Part shown: positions 8,638 through 17,419 of the stretch, in pieces
How positions within the stretch are numbered: position 1 is the first letter of the stretch
Layout: each line of letters begins with the position of its first letter
From: PALSA-660 sp036508075
GTDB taxonomy: Bacteria > Actinomycetota > Coriobacteriia > Anaerosomatales > PALSA-660
Assembly (NCBI GenBank): GCA_036508075.1
Contig: DATCIA010000101.1
Coordinates: forward strand, 1 to 18,877
Length of the DNA: 18,877 nt
Reading direction: 5' to 3'
Notes under the pieces: model-generated
Databases searched by the model: none
What the model was told of the DNA's origin: nothing
What the model saw: the letters and a program-made list of their open reading frames with translations, nothing else
Program-made: the position numbers and the translations under genes

Positions 8638-9312
8638 GTGCTGAGGGAGTTGCGGGACTGGGGTGAGGAGCTGGCGTGCCGGGCCGGGTTCGACGGCCTC
8701 CCGTCGACGGGAAGGGCCGCGACGTGGGCGGGCGTGGCGGTGGCCCTGTGCGTCGCTGGCGGCCTGTGGTGGTCCGGCGCCTTCGCGTCGGCTGGGACCG
8801 CGAGTGTGGCCGGACCGGTGGCTCCCGCGGCCGCCGGCCTCTCGTCGGAGTCCTCGTCCGGCGCTCCGCCGGCACTGCTCGCGACGGTCACGGTCCACGT
8901 CGTCGGCGAGGTCCGTCGCCCGGGCGTCTACCGGCTTCCCGGGGGCTCTCGCGCGGCTGACGCGGTAGCCGCGGCCGGCGGGTTGCTCGGGCCGGCCGAT
9001 CAAGCTGCTGTCAATCTCGCGCGGGTGGTGGCGGACGGTGAGCAGATCGCCGTGCCGCGCGAGGGGGAGGGCGGAGTCGTCGGCGCCGCGGTGGGGACCG
9101 CGGGAGCGGCGCGCCCCGGCAAGATCGACCTGAACACCGCGAGCGAAGCCCAACTCGACACGTTGCCGGGGGTAGGGCCCGCAACGGCCGCCAAGATCGT
9201 CTCCGACCGCACAGAGAATGGACCGTTCCGCACGGTGGACGACCTGCTGCGCGTGCCCGGCATCGGACCCTCCAAGTTCGACTCGCTCAAGGACCTCGTG
9301 ACCGTCGGGTGA
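8638..9312 (+). CDS. comEA: ComEA-type DNA-binding competence protein
   Basis: A 224-residue protein. An N-terminal cytoplasmic stretch is followed by one membrane segment ('VAVALCVAGGLWW', about residues 32-46). After a low-complexity Ser/Ala/Pro linker comes an SLBB-type domain ('VTVHVVGEVRRPGVYRLPGG', residues ~82-140), and a C-terminal helix-hairpin-helix pair ('IDLNTASEAQLDTLPGVGP' and 'LLRVPGIGPSKF', residues ~162-224). This is the standard ComEA architecture: a membrane-anchored receptor that binds double-stranded DNA outside the membrane and hands it to ComEC. GTG 8638 is used because it gives the full N-terminus; it lacks a free Shine-Dalgarno, and a start at the GTG near 8734 just before the membrane segment cannot be excluded. 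Its stop overlaps the comEC GTG (GTGA 9309-9312), so the two are coupled. Confidence 0.92.
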   Translation: MLRELRDWGEELACRAGFDGLPSTGRAATWAGVAVALCVAGGLWWSGAFASAGTASVAGPVAPAAAGLSSESSSGAPPALLATVTVHVVGEVRRPGVYRLPGGSRAADAVAAAGGLLGPADQAAVNLARVVADGEQIAVPREGEGGVVGAAVGTAGAARPGKIDLNTASEAQLDTLPGVGPATAAKIVSDRTENGPFRTVDDLLRVPGIGPSKFDSLKDLVTVG

Positions 9313-11891
9313 GGGCGGATCCGCACGGCGGGGTCGTGCGCCCGTCGATCTCTCCCCTGTGGTGGGTGGCGGTCGTGGTGTGGCTGTCATCGCTCGCGGG
9401 TACTGAGGTCGCGCTGCGTGCCTGGCTGAACGGACGCTCCTCGGCGCAGTGGGCTGTGGTGGCCCTGGCCATCGCGTTCGTACCGGCGGCGGTCCTCGCG
9501 CGTCCCCGTGCGCTGCGGCCGGTGATCTGGGCATGTGCGCTGGCGTTCTCCATTGCGGCCGGCCACGGCGCCTTTGCGGCGGCCACAGCGGCGCGCTTGG
9601 AGGCGGCCGGTCCGCGGGACTGGATGGGGACGGTGGCGGCCGATGCCCGCACGGGCCTCTTCGGTACGACGGTTGAGGTGCGCCTCGACCAGGCGCCGTG
9701 GGGTGTGACCGCGGTCGTCACCTGGCCCGACGGTGCCGCGCTACCCGACTACGGGTCGCGCGTACGCATGAGCACCCGCCTGCGCGCGCTGGTCCGGCAG
9801 GACGACTCGGCGGACGCGTTCAGGCGCGGGGACGCGCTGCGCGCCTCTCCGTGGCGGGTCGCGTGCGCGGGATGGGCGCCCGGCGTGCTCGGGATCGTCG
9901 CCGCCTGGCGCGCTCGTGCCCTCGACGCGCTCTCCGCCTTGCCGGGCACGGGCCCGGCGTTGCTGGCGTCGATGCTGTTCGGCGTGCCTGCGAGCGGCGC
10001 AGCGTTGGGAGCGCTGGAGGATGCCCGCACTGTGGGCGTCGCGTGGGCGGTCACGGCGTCCGGGCTCCACCTGGCCGCACTGGTCCTGGTCGCGGGAAGG
10101 ATCGCCGGAGCGCTGGGAGCAGGCCGGCGGGGGCGGACACTCGTGACGATCGTTGCGGTCACACTGGTCGCCGTGGCGGGAGGACTTCGGCTGTCGCTGA
10201 TGCGCGCGGTCATGGCTGCCGGCACCGCCGCCCTGTCGCGCGCTGCCGGGCGACGGCGGGACGCGACCGCTGCGTTGGGCGCCACCGTGCTGATCCTGCT
10301 GCTGCCCGAACCGAGCGCCGCGTACGATGTCGGACTGCTGTTGGGAGCCCTCGCGCTGACGGCGATCGCGCTCTACGGAGGGCTCGCGCAGGCGTGGGTC
10401 CGCCCCGTGCTGGGCCGGAGCGCGGGCCAGGCGGTGGGGGCGTCGCTCGCGGCGCAGTGCGGGGTCGCGCCGCTCTCGGCGACGCTGTTCGGCGGGGTTG
10501 CGCTTCTCGGGCCACTGGTGCTGGTGGCGACGACGCCGCTCGCGGGTGGCGCGGTGGTGGCCGGGATGGCCGGCGCCCTGGTTCTCCCGGCGTGGCCCGC
10601 AGCCGGCGACGTGCTCCTCAGGTCCGGTTCGGCGATCGCCGGGGTCACGGCGCGCGTGTGGGCTGCTGCCGCGGTACCGGGCTCGTTCGTTCCGAGCGAC
10701 GTCGTGTCGTGGCCGGTATGGGTGACGTGGGGGGTCGCGTTGGTGACGCTGTGGCTGGCGTGGCCCCGGCCGCGACGCGCCGTGCGGGTGCGGCTCGGTG
10801 TGGCGCTCGCCGCGATCCTGATCGCGGTGGCGACGTGGGGCGCGGCAGCGGGCGGCCCGGCTCGCATCGTGGTACTCGACGTGGGTCAGGGGGACGCGAT
10901 CCTCGTGCGCGACGGGCCGCACTCGCTGCTCGTGGACACGGGACCCGACCCGACCGTCCTTCGTGGCGCTCTCGCGCGCGCCGGCATACGGAGTCTGGAC
11001 GGTCTGGTGCTCACCCACGCCCATGATGACCACACAGGCGGACTTCCCGGTCTGGCCGGGGTCGCGCGCCCCGGATGGATCGGCGTTCCCGACGTGCAGG
11101 ACGCCGCCGTGGACGCGTTGGCCGCGGCGTGTGCGCGTCGCGCGGACGCGGTCGTTCGCCTGCGACGGGACATGGTCTGGACGGTGGGCACCGTGAAGGT
11201 GCGCGTGCTGTGGCCTCGCGGCGGAGAACGGCTCCTGGACGCGAACGACACCAGCGTCGTCCTGCTGGTCGAGATGGGAGGAGGGCGCGCGCTGCTGTTG
11301 GGCGACGCGGAGGAGCGCGCGCAACAGGGGGTCCTCGAAGCGTGGTCGGGTGAAGTCGAGGTCGTGAAGGTCGCGCACCATGGCAGCCCCAACGGGAACG
11401 TACCGGCCGCGCTCGCCGTGTGGTCGCCGGACAGGGCGCTGATCAGTGTGGGAGCGGGCAACCGGTTCGGGCATCCGTCGGCCACCGCGCTCGATACGCT
11501 GACGGGGGTCGGGGCGGTGGTCCAGCGCACCGACCTGCAGGGCGATCTGACCTGGGTGGGCGCTCCTTCGCCGCAAGGCGCCTCCGAAGCGGCCGGCGGT
11601 CCCGTGGCGCGCGTCGTCCTGTGCGACAATCCGGTGGGGAGCCGGCAGTGCGGCCGGACTCCCGAAGCCCCCTATCGAACGGCCGGACCGTGGCCAGCAG
11701 CGACCTCAACGACCTCAAGCCCGTCTACCTCATCTACGGCTCCGAGGAGCTTCTGCTGGAGCGCGCTGTCAAGCGGCTCCGGGACCGGCTCGCCGCCGTG
11801 GCCGATCTCGACTTCAACCTTGAGACCTTCGACGGCGGCTCGACCTCCGCCGACGAGGTCACCAACGCGGCCAACACGATGCCGTTCATGA
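9309..11891 (+). CDS. comEC: ComEC/Rec2 DNA-uptake channel protein with metallo-beta-lactamase domain
   Basis: An 860-residue frame from GTG 9309. The N-terminal hydrophobic part and a soluble OB-like region (about residues 95-165) are followed by the Competence domain with many helices and the motif 'AWAVTASGLHLAAL'. The C-terminal metallo-beta-lactamase domain starts at 'IVVLDVGQGDAILVRDG' and contains HAHDDH at 570-575, 'LLLGDAEE' and 'VAHHGSPNG', so the metal site looks intact. ComEC forms the inner-membrane channel for single-stranded DNA entry; the MBL domain probably degrades the non-transported strand. Family similarity ends near 'RTDLQGDLTWVG' (base ~11560). The remaining ~110 residues have no family character, and the last 202 bases (11690-11891) run out of phase through holA. 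The effective C-terminus may be shorter or the tail may be an unselected read-through. Coupled to comEA. Confidence 0.92.
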   Translation: MRADPHGGVVRPSISPLWWVAVVVWLSSLAGTEVALRAWLNGRSSAQWAVVALAIAFVPAAVLARPRALRPVIWACALAFSIAAGHGAFAAATAARLEAAGPRDWMGTVAADARTGLFGTTVEVRLDQAPWGVTAVVTWPDGAALPDYGSRVRMSTRLRALVRQDDSADAFRRGDALRASPWRVACAGWAPGVLGIVAAWRARALDALSALPGTGPALLASMLFGVPASGAALGALEDARTVGVAWAVTASGLHLAALVLVAGRIAGALGAGRRGRTLVTIVAVTLVAVAGGLRLSLMRAVMAAGTAALSRAAGRRRDATAALGATVLILLLPEPSAAYDVGLLLGALALTAIALYGGLAQAWVRPVLGRSAGQAVGASLAAQCGVAPLSATLFGGVALLGPLVLVATTPLAGGAVVAGMAGALVLPAWPAAGDVLLRSGSAIAGVTARVWAAAAVPGSFVPSDVVSWPVWVTWGVALVTLWLAWPRPRRAVRVRLGVALAAILIAVATWGAAAGGPARIVVLDVGQGDAILVRDGPHSLLVDTGPDPTVLRGALARAGIRSLDGLVLTHAHDDHTGGLPGLAGVARPGWIGVPDVQDAAVDALAAACARRADAVVRLRRDMVWTVGTVKVRVLWPRGGERLLDANDTSVVLLVEMGGGRALLLGDAEERAQQGVLEAWSGEVEVVKVAHHGSPNGNVPAALAVWSPDRALISVGAGNRFGHPSATALDTLTGVGAVVQRTDLQGDLTWVGAPSPQGASEAAGGPVARVVLCDNPVGSRQCGRTPEAPYRTAGPWPAATSTTSSPSTSSTAPRSFCWSALSSGSGTGSPPWPISTSTLRPSTAARPPPTRSPTRPTRCRS
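11622..11630 (+). promoter_or_regulatory. Possible extended -10 promoter for holA
   Basis: TGCGACAAT at 11622-11630 fits the extended -10 pattern TGn followed by a hexamer close to TATAAT (GACAAT). It lies inside the comEC tail, 60 bases before the holA start. No -35 box is evident, and GC-rich sequence can produce such matches by chance. Confidence 0.25.
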
Positions 11892-12673
11892 GCGATCGCC
11901 GGTTGGTGATCGTCCGGGACGTCGACAAGCTCGATGCGGCCTCGCTCGAGGGCCTGGCGGCGTACGCGCGCGATCCCGCACCGTTCACCTGCCTGGTGCT
12001 CGTCGCGACGAAGATAGCCAAGAACTCGAAGCTCTACCGCGCTTCAGCCGCGACCGGTGTCGTGTACGAGTACGCAGCGCCGAAGCGCAGCGAGTATGCG
12101 GCCGAGGCGATCCGTCTGCTGAAGGAGCGCGGGAAGAAGATGTCGCACGGCACGGCGCAGGCGCTGGTGGACCTGGTCGGCCGCGACCTCCGCAGGCTCG
12201 ACTCGGAGGCCGACAAGCTGGCCGCCTACGTGGGCGAGGGCGCCGAGGTCACCTCCGTCGACGTGTCGGAGGCGGTCGCCGCGGGCGCCGCGGCGTCCGT
12301 GTTCGAGCTTACCGACGCAGTCGGGGAGCGGGATACCGGCAAGGCATTGCGCATCCTGCACCGCCTCCTGCAGGCCGGGGAGAGCCCGCTGGGGGTCCAT
12401 GCGATGCTCTCGCGTCACGTGCGCGCGCTCGTGGGCGCGCGTGCGCTCGCCGCGCGCGGGATGAATCCGGATGCGATGGCTCCTGAGATCGGGATGGCCC
12501 CGTGGCTCGCGCGCAACGCGGCGCGTCAGGCCTCCGGCTACGAGCCCATCGAACTGGCACGGGCGCTGTCGGGGCTGGCCGACGCCGAAGAGCAAATGAA
12601 AACGAGCTCGGCGGATGCCGGGCTCGTTCTCGAACGCTGGATCATCGCGACCGCCGGAGCGGTCAGGCCGTGA
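11690..12673 (+). CDS. holA: DNA polymerase III delta subunit
   Basis: A 327-residue protein starting at GTG 11690. The N-terminus 'KPVYLIYGSEELLLERAVKRL' is the typical delta-subunit opening, where the degenerate P-loop reads 'GSEE' or similar. Next come 'PFMSDRRLVIVRDVDKL' and 'CLVLVATKIAKNSKLYR' of the AAA-like domain, then 'GRDLRRLDSEADKLAAYVG' and the C-terminal helical collar ('ALRILHRLLQAGESPLGVHAML', '...EEQMKTSSADAGLVLERWI'). The subunit opens the sliding clamp during loading; it acts in the clamp-loader complex. The frame is open for ~270 bases upstream, but translation there is Arg/Gly-rich noise. The first 202 bases overlap the comEC frame. No good Shine-Dalgarno is visible ('GAACGG' at most). 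The gene converges on rpsT with a 13-base gap. Position after comEC and before rpsT is the standard order. Confidence 0.93.
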   Translation: MASSDLNDLKPVYLIYGSEELLLERAVKRLRDRLAAVADLDFNLETFDGGSTSADEVTNAANTMPFMSDRRLVIVRDVDKLDAASLEGLAAYARDPAPFTCLVLVATKIAKNSKLYRASAATGVVYEYAAPKRSEYAAEAIRLLKERGKKMSHGTAQALVDLVGRDLRRLDSEADKLAAYVGEGAEVTSVDVSEAVAAGAAASVFELTDAVGERDTGKALRILHRLLQAGESPLGVHAMLSRHVRALVGARALAARGMNPDAMAPEIGMAPWLARNAARQASGYEPIELARALSGLADAEEQMKTSSADAGLVLERWIIATAGAVRP

Positions 12674-12686
12674 AGCGTGGGGGCGG

Positions 12687-12953
12687 TTAGCCCTGCAGCT
12701 TGGCGACGGCGCTCGCGAGCCCGCTCTTGCGGTTCGCGGCCTGGTTCTTGTGGATGACGCCCTTGCTCGCGGCGCGGTCGAGCTCACGGTTCGCTGCCTG
12801 CAGGTTCGCGGCGGCGACCGCCTTGTCACCGGCGGCGACGGCCTCGTTGACCTTCTTGACCGCGGTCTTGACGCTCGAGCGGACTGACTTGTTGCGGTCC
12901 GCCGCCTTCGCGTTGGTCAGGATGCGCTTCTTCTGGCTCTTGATATTCGCCAT
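12687..12953 (-). CDS. rpsT: 30S ribosomal protein S20 (bS20)
   Basis: An 88-residue basic protein with the family start 'MANIKSQKKRILTNAKAADR' and end 'NQAANRKSGLASAVAKLQG'. Length and composition are normal for bS20, a primary 16S rRNA-binding protein of the small subunit. It is read on the minus strand from ATG at 12953-12951 to TAA at 12689-12687. AAGGA (12965-12969 on the complement) lies about 11 bases before the start, rather far. The same minus frame stays open far upstream through lepA, but a promoter at 13021-13050 and the conserved N-terminus fix this start. It converges on holA and diverges from lepA. Confidence 0.98.
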   Translation of the reverse strand: MANIKSQKKRILTNAKAADRNKSVRSSVKTAVKKVNEAVAAGDKAVAAANLQAANRELDRAASKGVIHKNQAANRKSGLASAVAKLQG

Positions 12954-13020
12954 TGCTGGATCGGTCCTTCCAAAGAATTCGAATGGTGCCCGTCGCAGTG
13001 GGGTGCGGACGAACCCCGAG

Positions 13021-13050
13021 ATGGTAGCACGGGCGGCGGGGCTCCCACAA
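13021..13050 (-). promoter_or_regulatory. rpsT promoter
   Basis: On the minus strand TTGTGG (13050-13045) is followed after 18 bases by TACCAT (13026-13021), preceded by TGC so that it is an extended -10. A start near 13014 would give a ~60-base leader containing the GGAAGGA Shine-Dalgarno stretch at 12971-12965. Confidence 0.65.
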
Positions 13051-13140
13051 GCGCAGCCACGCCGCCGGGCGTAGCCGCATGGGTGGCCGCTGCGCGCGCT
13101 GTCGCGGCGTGGTGCGACGCTCAACGGGTCGATGAAGGGT

Positions 13141-13158
13141 GCGCCGGGAACCCGGCGC
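13141..13158. promoter_or_regulatory. Palindrome upstream of the lepA -10
   Basis: GCGCCGGG (13141-13148), AA, CCCGGCGC (13151-13158) is a perfect 8-bp inverted repeat with a two-base centre. It occupies the place where a lepA -35 element would be expected and could be an operator or a chance GC palindrome. Confidence 0.35.
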
Positions 13159-13176
13159 CGCACCGCACTCGAGGGC

Positions 13177-13185
13177 TGGTATGAT
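13177..13185 (+). promoter_or_regulatory. lepA extended -10 promoter
   Basis: TGGTATGAT at 13177-13185 matches the extended -10 consensus (TGn plus TATGAT). The ATG of lepA is at 13194, only eight bases beyond the box, so transcription should begin at or next to the start codon. No -35 consensus is seen. Confidence 0.65.
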
Positions 13186-13193
13186 ACGCAGCC

Positions 13194-14988
<1,795 letters not shown>

Positions 14989-14996
<8 letters not shown>

Positions 14997-16239
14997 CCTC
15001 ACCACACCCACTCCCGGCGTGGGCACGAGGCCGGAGCCCGTCTCGCTCTACGTCCACGTGCCTTTCTGCGTCTCAAAGTGCGCCTACTGCGACTTCTACT
15101 CGCAGGCCGGCGGCGGGGAGCTGCACGCCCCCTTCGTCGACGCCGCGCTGTTCGAGGCCGGGCACTGGTCGCACTATGACCTCCTCGATGACGTTCCCAC
15201 GCTCTACATCGGTGGGGGGACTCCGACACTGCTGGCCGATGGACTCGTGCGCCTCGTGGAAGGGCTCTTCGAGACCGCGAACGTGCGTCCGGACGCCGAG
15301 GTCACCATAGAGACGAACCCTGAGACGACCGACGCCGCATTGGTGGCGAGGCTGATCGAGGCGGGCGTGACCCGCTTCTCGCTCGGCGTGCAGAGCTTCG
15401 ACGACGACGTGCTGAAGACACTCGGGCGCTGCCACGACGCCGAGAAGGCGCGCGAGGCGACCCGGATCCTCCGCGACTCCGGAGCCGCGTTCTCGATCGA
15501 CCTGATCTGCGGCGTTCCCGGGCAGACGCCCGGATCCTGGGTCGCCACGCTCGAGGAGGCCGTGCGCTGCGGCGCCCGTCACCTCTCGGTCTATCCGCTG
15601 TCCGTCGAGGAGGGCACACCCTTGGCCGCCTCGATCGCCGGGGGACGGCTGCCCGCGCCCGATCCCGACGAGGCGGCTGACATGATGCTGGCCGCCGAGG
15701 TGGCGCTTACCGCCGAAGGCATGCTGCGCTACGAGGTCGCGAGCTACGCCCAGCCCGGGCACGAGGCGCGGCACAACCTGGTGTACTGGACGGGCGGTTC
15801 GTATCTGGGCGTCGGGCCGCACGCGGCGTCGATGCTCACGATGGCGCAGTATCGTAGCGTCGCGGACGGGGAGGGCTGGGAGTCACCGCCCGACGGCGTC
15901 CCCGGCCCCGCTCGCGTGCGCTTCACCCGGGAGGTCTCCCTCACCGACTACCTGCGCAGGCCGCTTCAAGCGCCCGTGCCGCTCGAGTTCCTGAGCGCCG
16001 CGGAGGCGGCGCGCGAGGACGCGATGCTCGGGCTGCGGCTGGCGAGCGGGATCACGTCCTCCCAGGCCGCCGACGCCGGAGTCCTCGAGGTGCTCTCGGA
16101 GCTGGACGGGCAGGGCCTCGTGCGCGTGCGGGAGGCCGTCGATGGCGAGGCGATCTGGACCACCACGGAGCGGGGTTGGCTGCTGGGCAACCGCGTCTTC
16201 GGCGCGATCTGGACGGCGGGACAGCCCTCGCGTCCGTGA
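14989..16239 (+). CDS. hemW: Radical SAM heme chaperone HemW (often annotated as HemN-like coproporphyrinogen oxidase)
   Basis: A 416-residue radical SAM protein. The cluster motif CxxxCxxC is at C27, C31 and C34 in 'HVPFCVSKCAYCDFYS'. The family signatures 'LYIGGGTPT', 'TIETNPET', 'RFSLGVQSFDD' and 'SIDLICGVPGQTP' follow, and a C-terminal winged-helix-like HemW part ends the protein ('MLGLRLASGI'). HemW binds heme and delivers it to client proteins; unlike HemN it has no proven oxidase role. The position between lepA and hrcA is the conserved location of hemW. The start ATG 14989 lies inside the lepA end, with GAAGG at 14981-14985 three bases upstream. Confidence 0.93.
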
Positions 16240-16263
16240 CGCCGCGCTCTGTCGCATCCCGGG

Positions 16264-16290
16264 TTGGCACTCGCTATAATCGACTGCCAA
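16264..16290. promoter_or_regulatory. CIRCE-like operator with embedded -10 box before hrcA
   Basis: TTGGCACTC (16264-16272), nine bases, GACTGCCAA (16282-16290) is an inverted repeat with eight of nine arm positions matching. It fits the CIRCE layout TTAGCACTC-N9-GAGTGCTAA, the binding site of HrcA. The spacer contains a perfect TATAAT at 16275-16280, so repressor binding would cover the -10 element. No clear -35 was found. Confidence 0.85.
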
Positions 16291-16349
16291 TGAAGCCGCT
16301 CGCGCCCGCACCGTGCAGGCGCGCCGTCAAGAACGGACTGCTACCAACC

Positions 16350-17369
16350 ATGCTCTCCGACCGCAGGCGCTCAGTGCTCGCCGCCTTGGTACAGGAGTAC
16401 GTCCGCAGCGCTCAACCGGTGGCCTCCAGGCACCTGGTCGAGCGCTACGACCTGCGGGTCAGCCCGGCGACCGTACGCAACGAGCTCTCCGTTCTCGAGG
16501 AGAGCGGCTACGTATTCCAGCCGCACGTCTCGGCGGGTCGCGTGCCCACCGACTCCGGGTACCGCGCCTTCGTCGACGCGATGATGGAGGCGGATCCCGG
16601 CGGGGGATTGACGCCTGACGAGGTGGAGTCGGTGCACGGTCAGTTCATCGCGCTCGAGCACGAGTTGGCCGAGGCGATGCGCGAGACCTCGACGCTGCTG
16701 TCCCGGCTCACGAGCTACGTCGCCATCGTCATCGCGCCTGCCCTGCGTCGTGCGCGCATCAGACGCATCAACCTCGTCTGGATCGCCGAGACGCGGGCGG
16801 TGGTCGTCGTGGTCACCGATTCGGGGAGGGTGGCCGACCGCAACGTCGAGCTCCCGGAGATCGTCACGAGCGACCAGCTCGCGGGCGTGGAGCGGCTGTT
16901 GAACTCCTCGCTCGAGGGCAAGATCGGTGACGACGTGCGGGGAGTGCGAGGTGGCGTCGAGGCCGTGGCCGGCGTGTCGCCGCGCGTGGCGGTCACGCTG
17001 ATCGACGAGGTCCTCGACTGCCTGCTCGAGACCGACGGGGACCGCGTGGTCACAGGCGGCATGCCCGCGCTGCTCGCGCAGCCCGAGTTTGCCGATCCCC
17101 GTCTGGTCGGTCCGCTGATCCAACTGCTCGAGGATGGCCTCGCCACGCTGCAGGTCCTGACGCAGGTCATGAACCCGGGCGACGTGGCGATCCGCATCGG
17201 TTCCGAGAACCCGGTCGGGCTCGATCGCCTTTCCGTGGTCACCGCACACTACGACGCGGGTGGCGCCGGCGGCCTCGTGGGCGTCATAGGCCCGACGCGC
17301 ATGAACTACCCGCGCGCGGTCAGCGCGGTGCGCGCCGCCGCCGACGGCCTGACCGAGGCGCTCGGCTAG
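16350..17369 (+). CDS. hrcA: Heat-inducible transcription repressor HrcA
   Basis: From ATG 16350 the protein has 339 residues and begins 'MLSDRRRSVLAALVQEYVRS', the usual HrcA start. The N-terminal winged helix shows 'PVASRHLVERYDLRVSPATVRNEL' and 'LEESGYVFQPHVSAGRVPTDSGYR', both strongly conserved. The C-terminal GAF-like regulatory domain ends with 'VGVIGPTRMNYPRAVSAVR'. HrcA represses heat-shock genes by binding CIRCE and depends on GroEL for folding. The gene is preceded by a CIRCE-like site, so it is likely autoregulated. An upstream in-frame ATG at 16290 lies 9 bases beyond the TATAAT and would add 20 residues in a nearly leaderless mRNA; the Shine-Dalgarno for 16350 is weak. dnaJ follows after 50 bases; grpE and dnaK are absent in between. 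Confidence 0.95.
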   Translation: MLSDRRRSVLAALVQEYVRSAQPVASRHLVERYDLRVSPATVRNELSVLEESGYVFQPHVSAGRVPTDSGYRAFVDAMMEADPGGGLTPDEVESVHGQFIALEHELAEAMRETSTLLSRLTSYVAIVIAPALRRARIRRINLVWIAETRAVVVVVTDSGRVADRNVELPEIVTSDQLAGVERLLNSSLEGKIGDDVRGVRGGVEAVAGVSPRVAVTLIDEVLDCLLETDGDRVVTGGMPALLAQPEFADPRLVGPLIQLLEDGLATLQVLTQVMNPGDVAIRIGSENPVGLDRLSVVTAHYDAGGAGGLVGVIGPTRMNYPRAVSAVRAAADGLTEALG

Positions 17370-17419
17370 CCCGCCGACGCCGACCTGACGACAACCCCCA
17401 CGACCTTCCCGGGAGACAG

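Noticed and set aside
9741..11576. Minus-strand open frame of 611 codons antisense to comEC
   Set aside because: Arg/His/Gln-rich composition with no motif; explained by third-position GC in comEC.
11420..11689. N-terminal extension of holA
   Set aside because: The upstream part overlaps the comEC metallo-beta-lactamase region and has shadow composition; the delta-subunit N-terminus begins at 11690.
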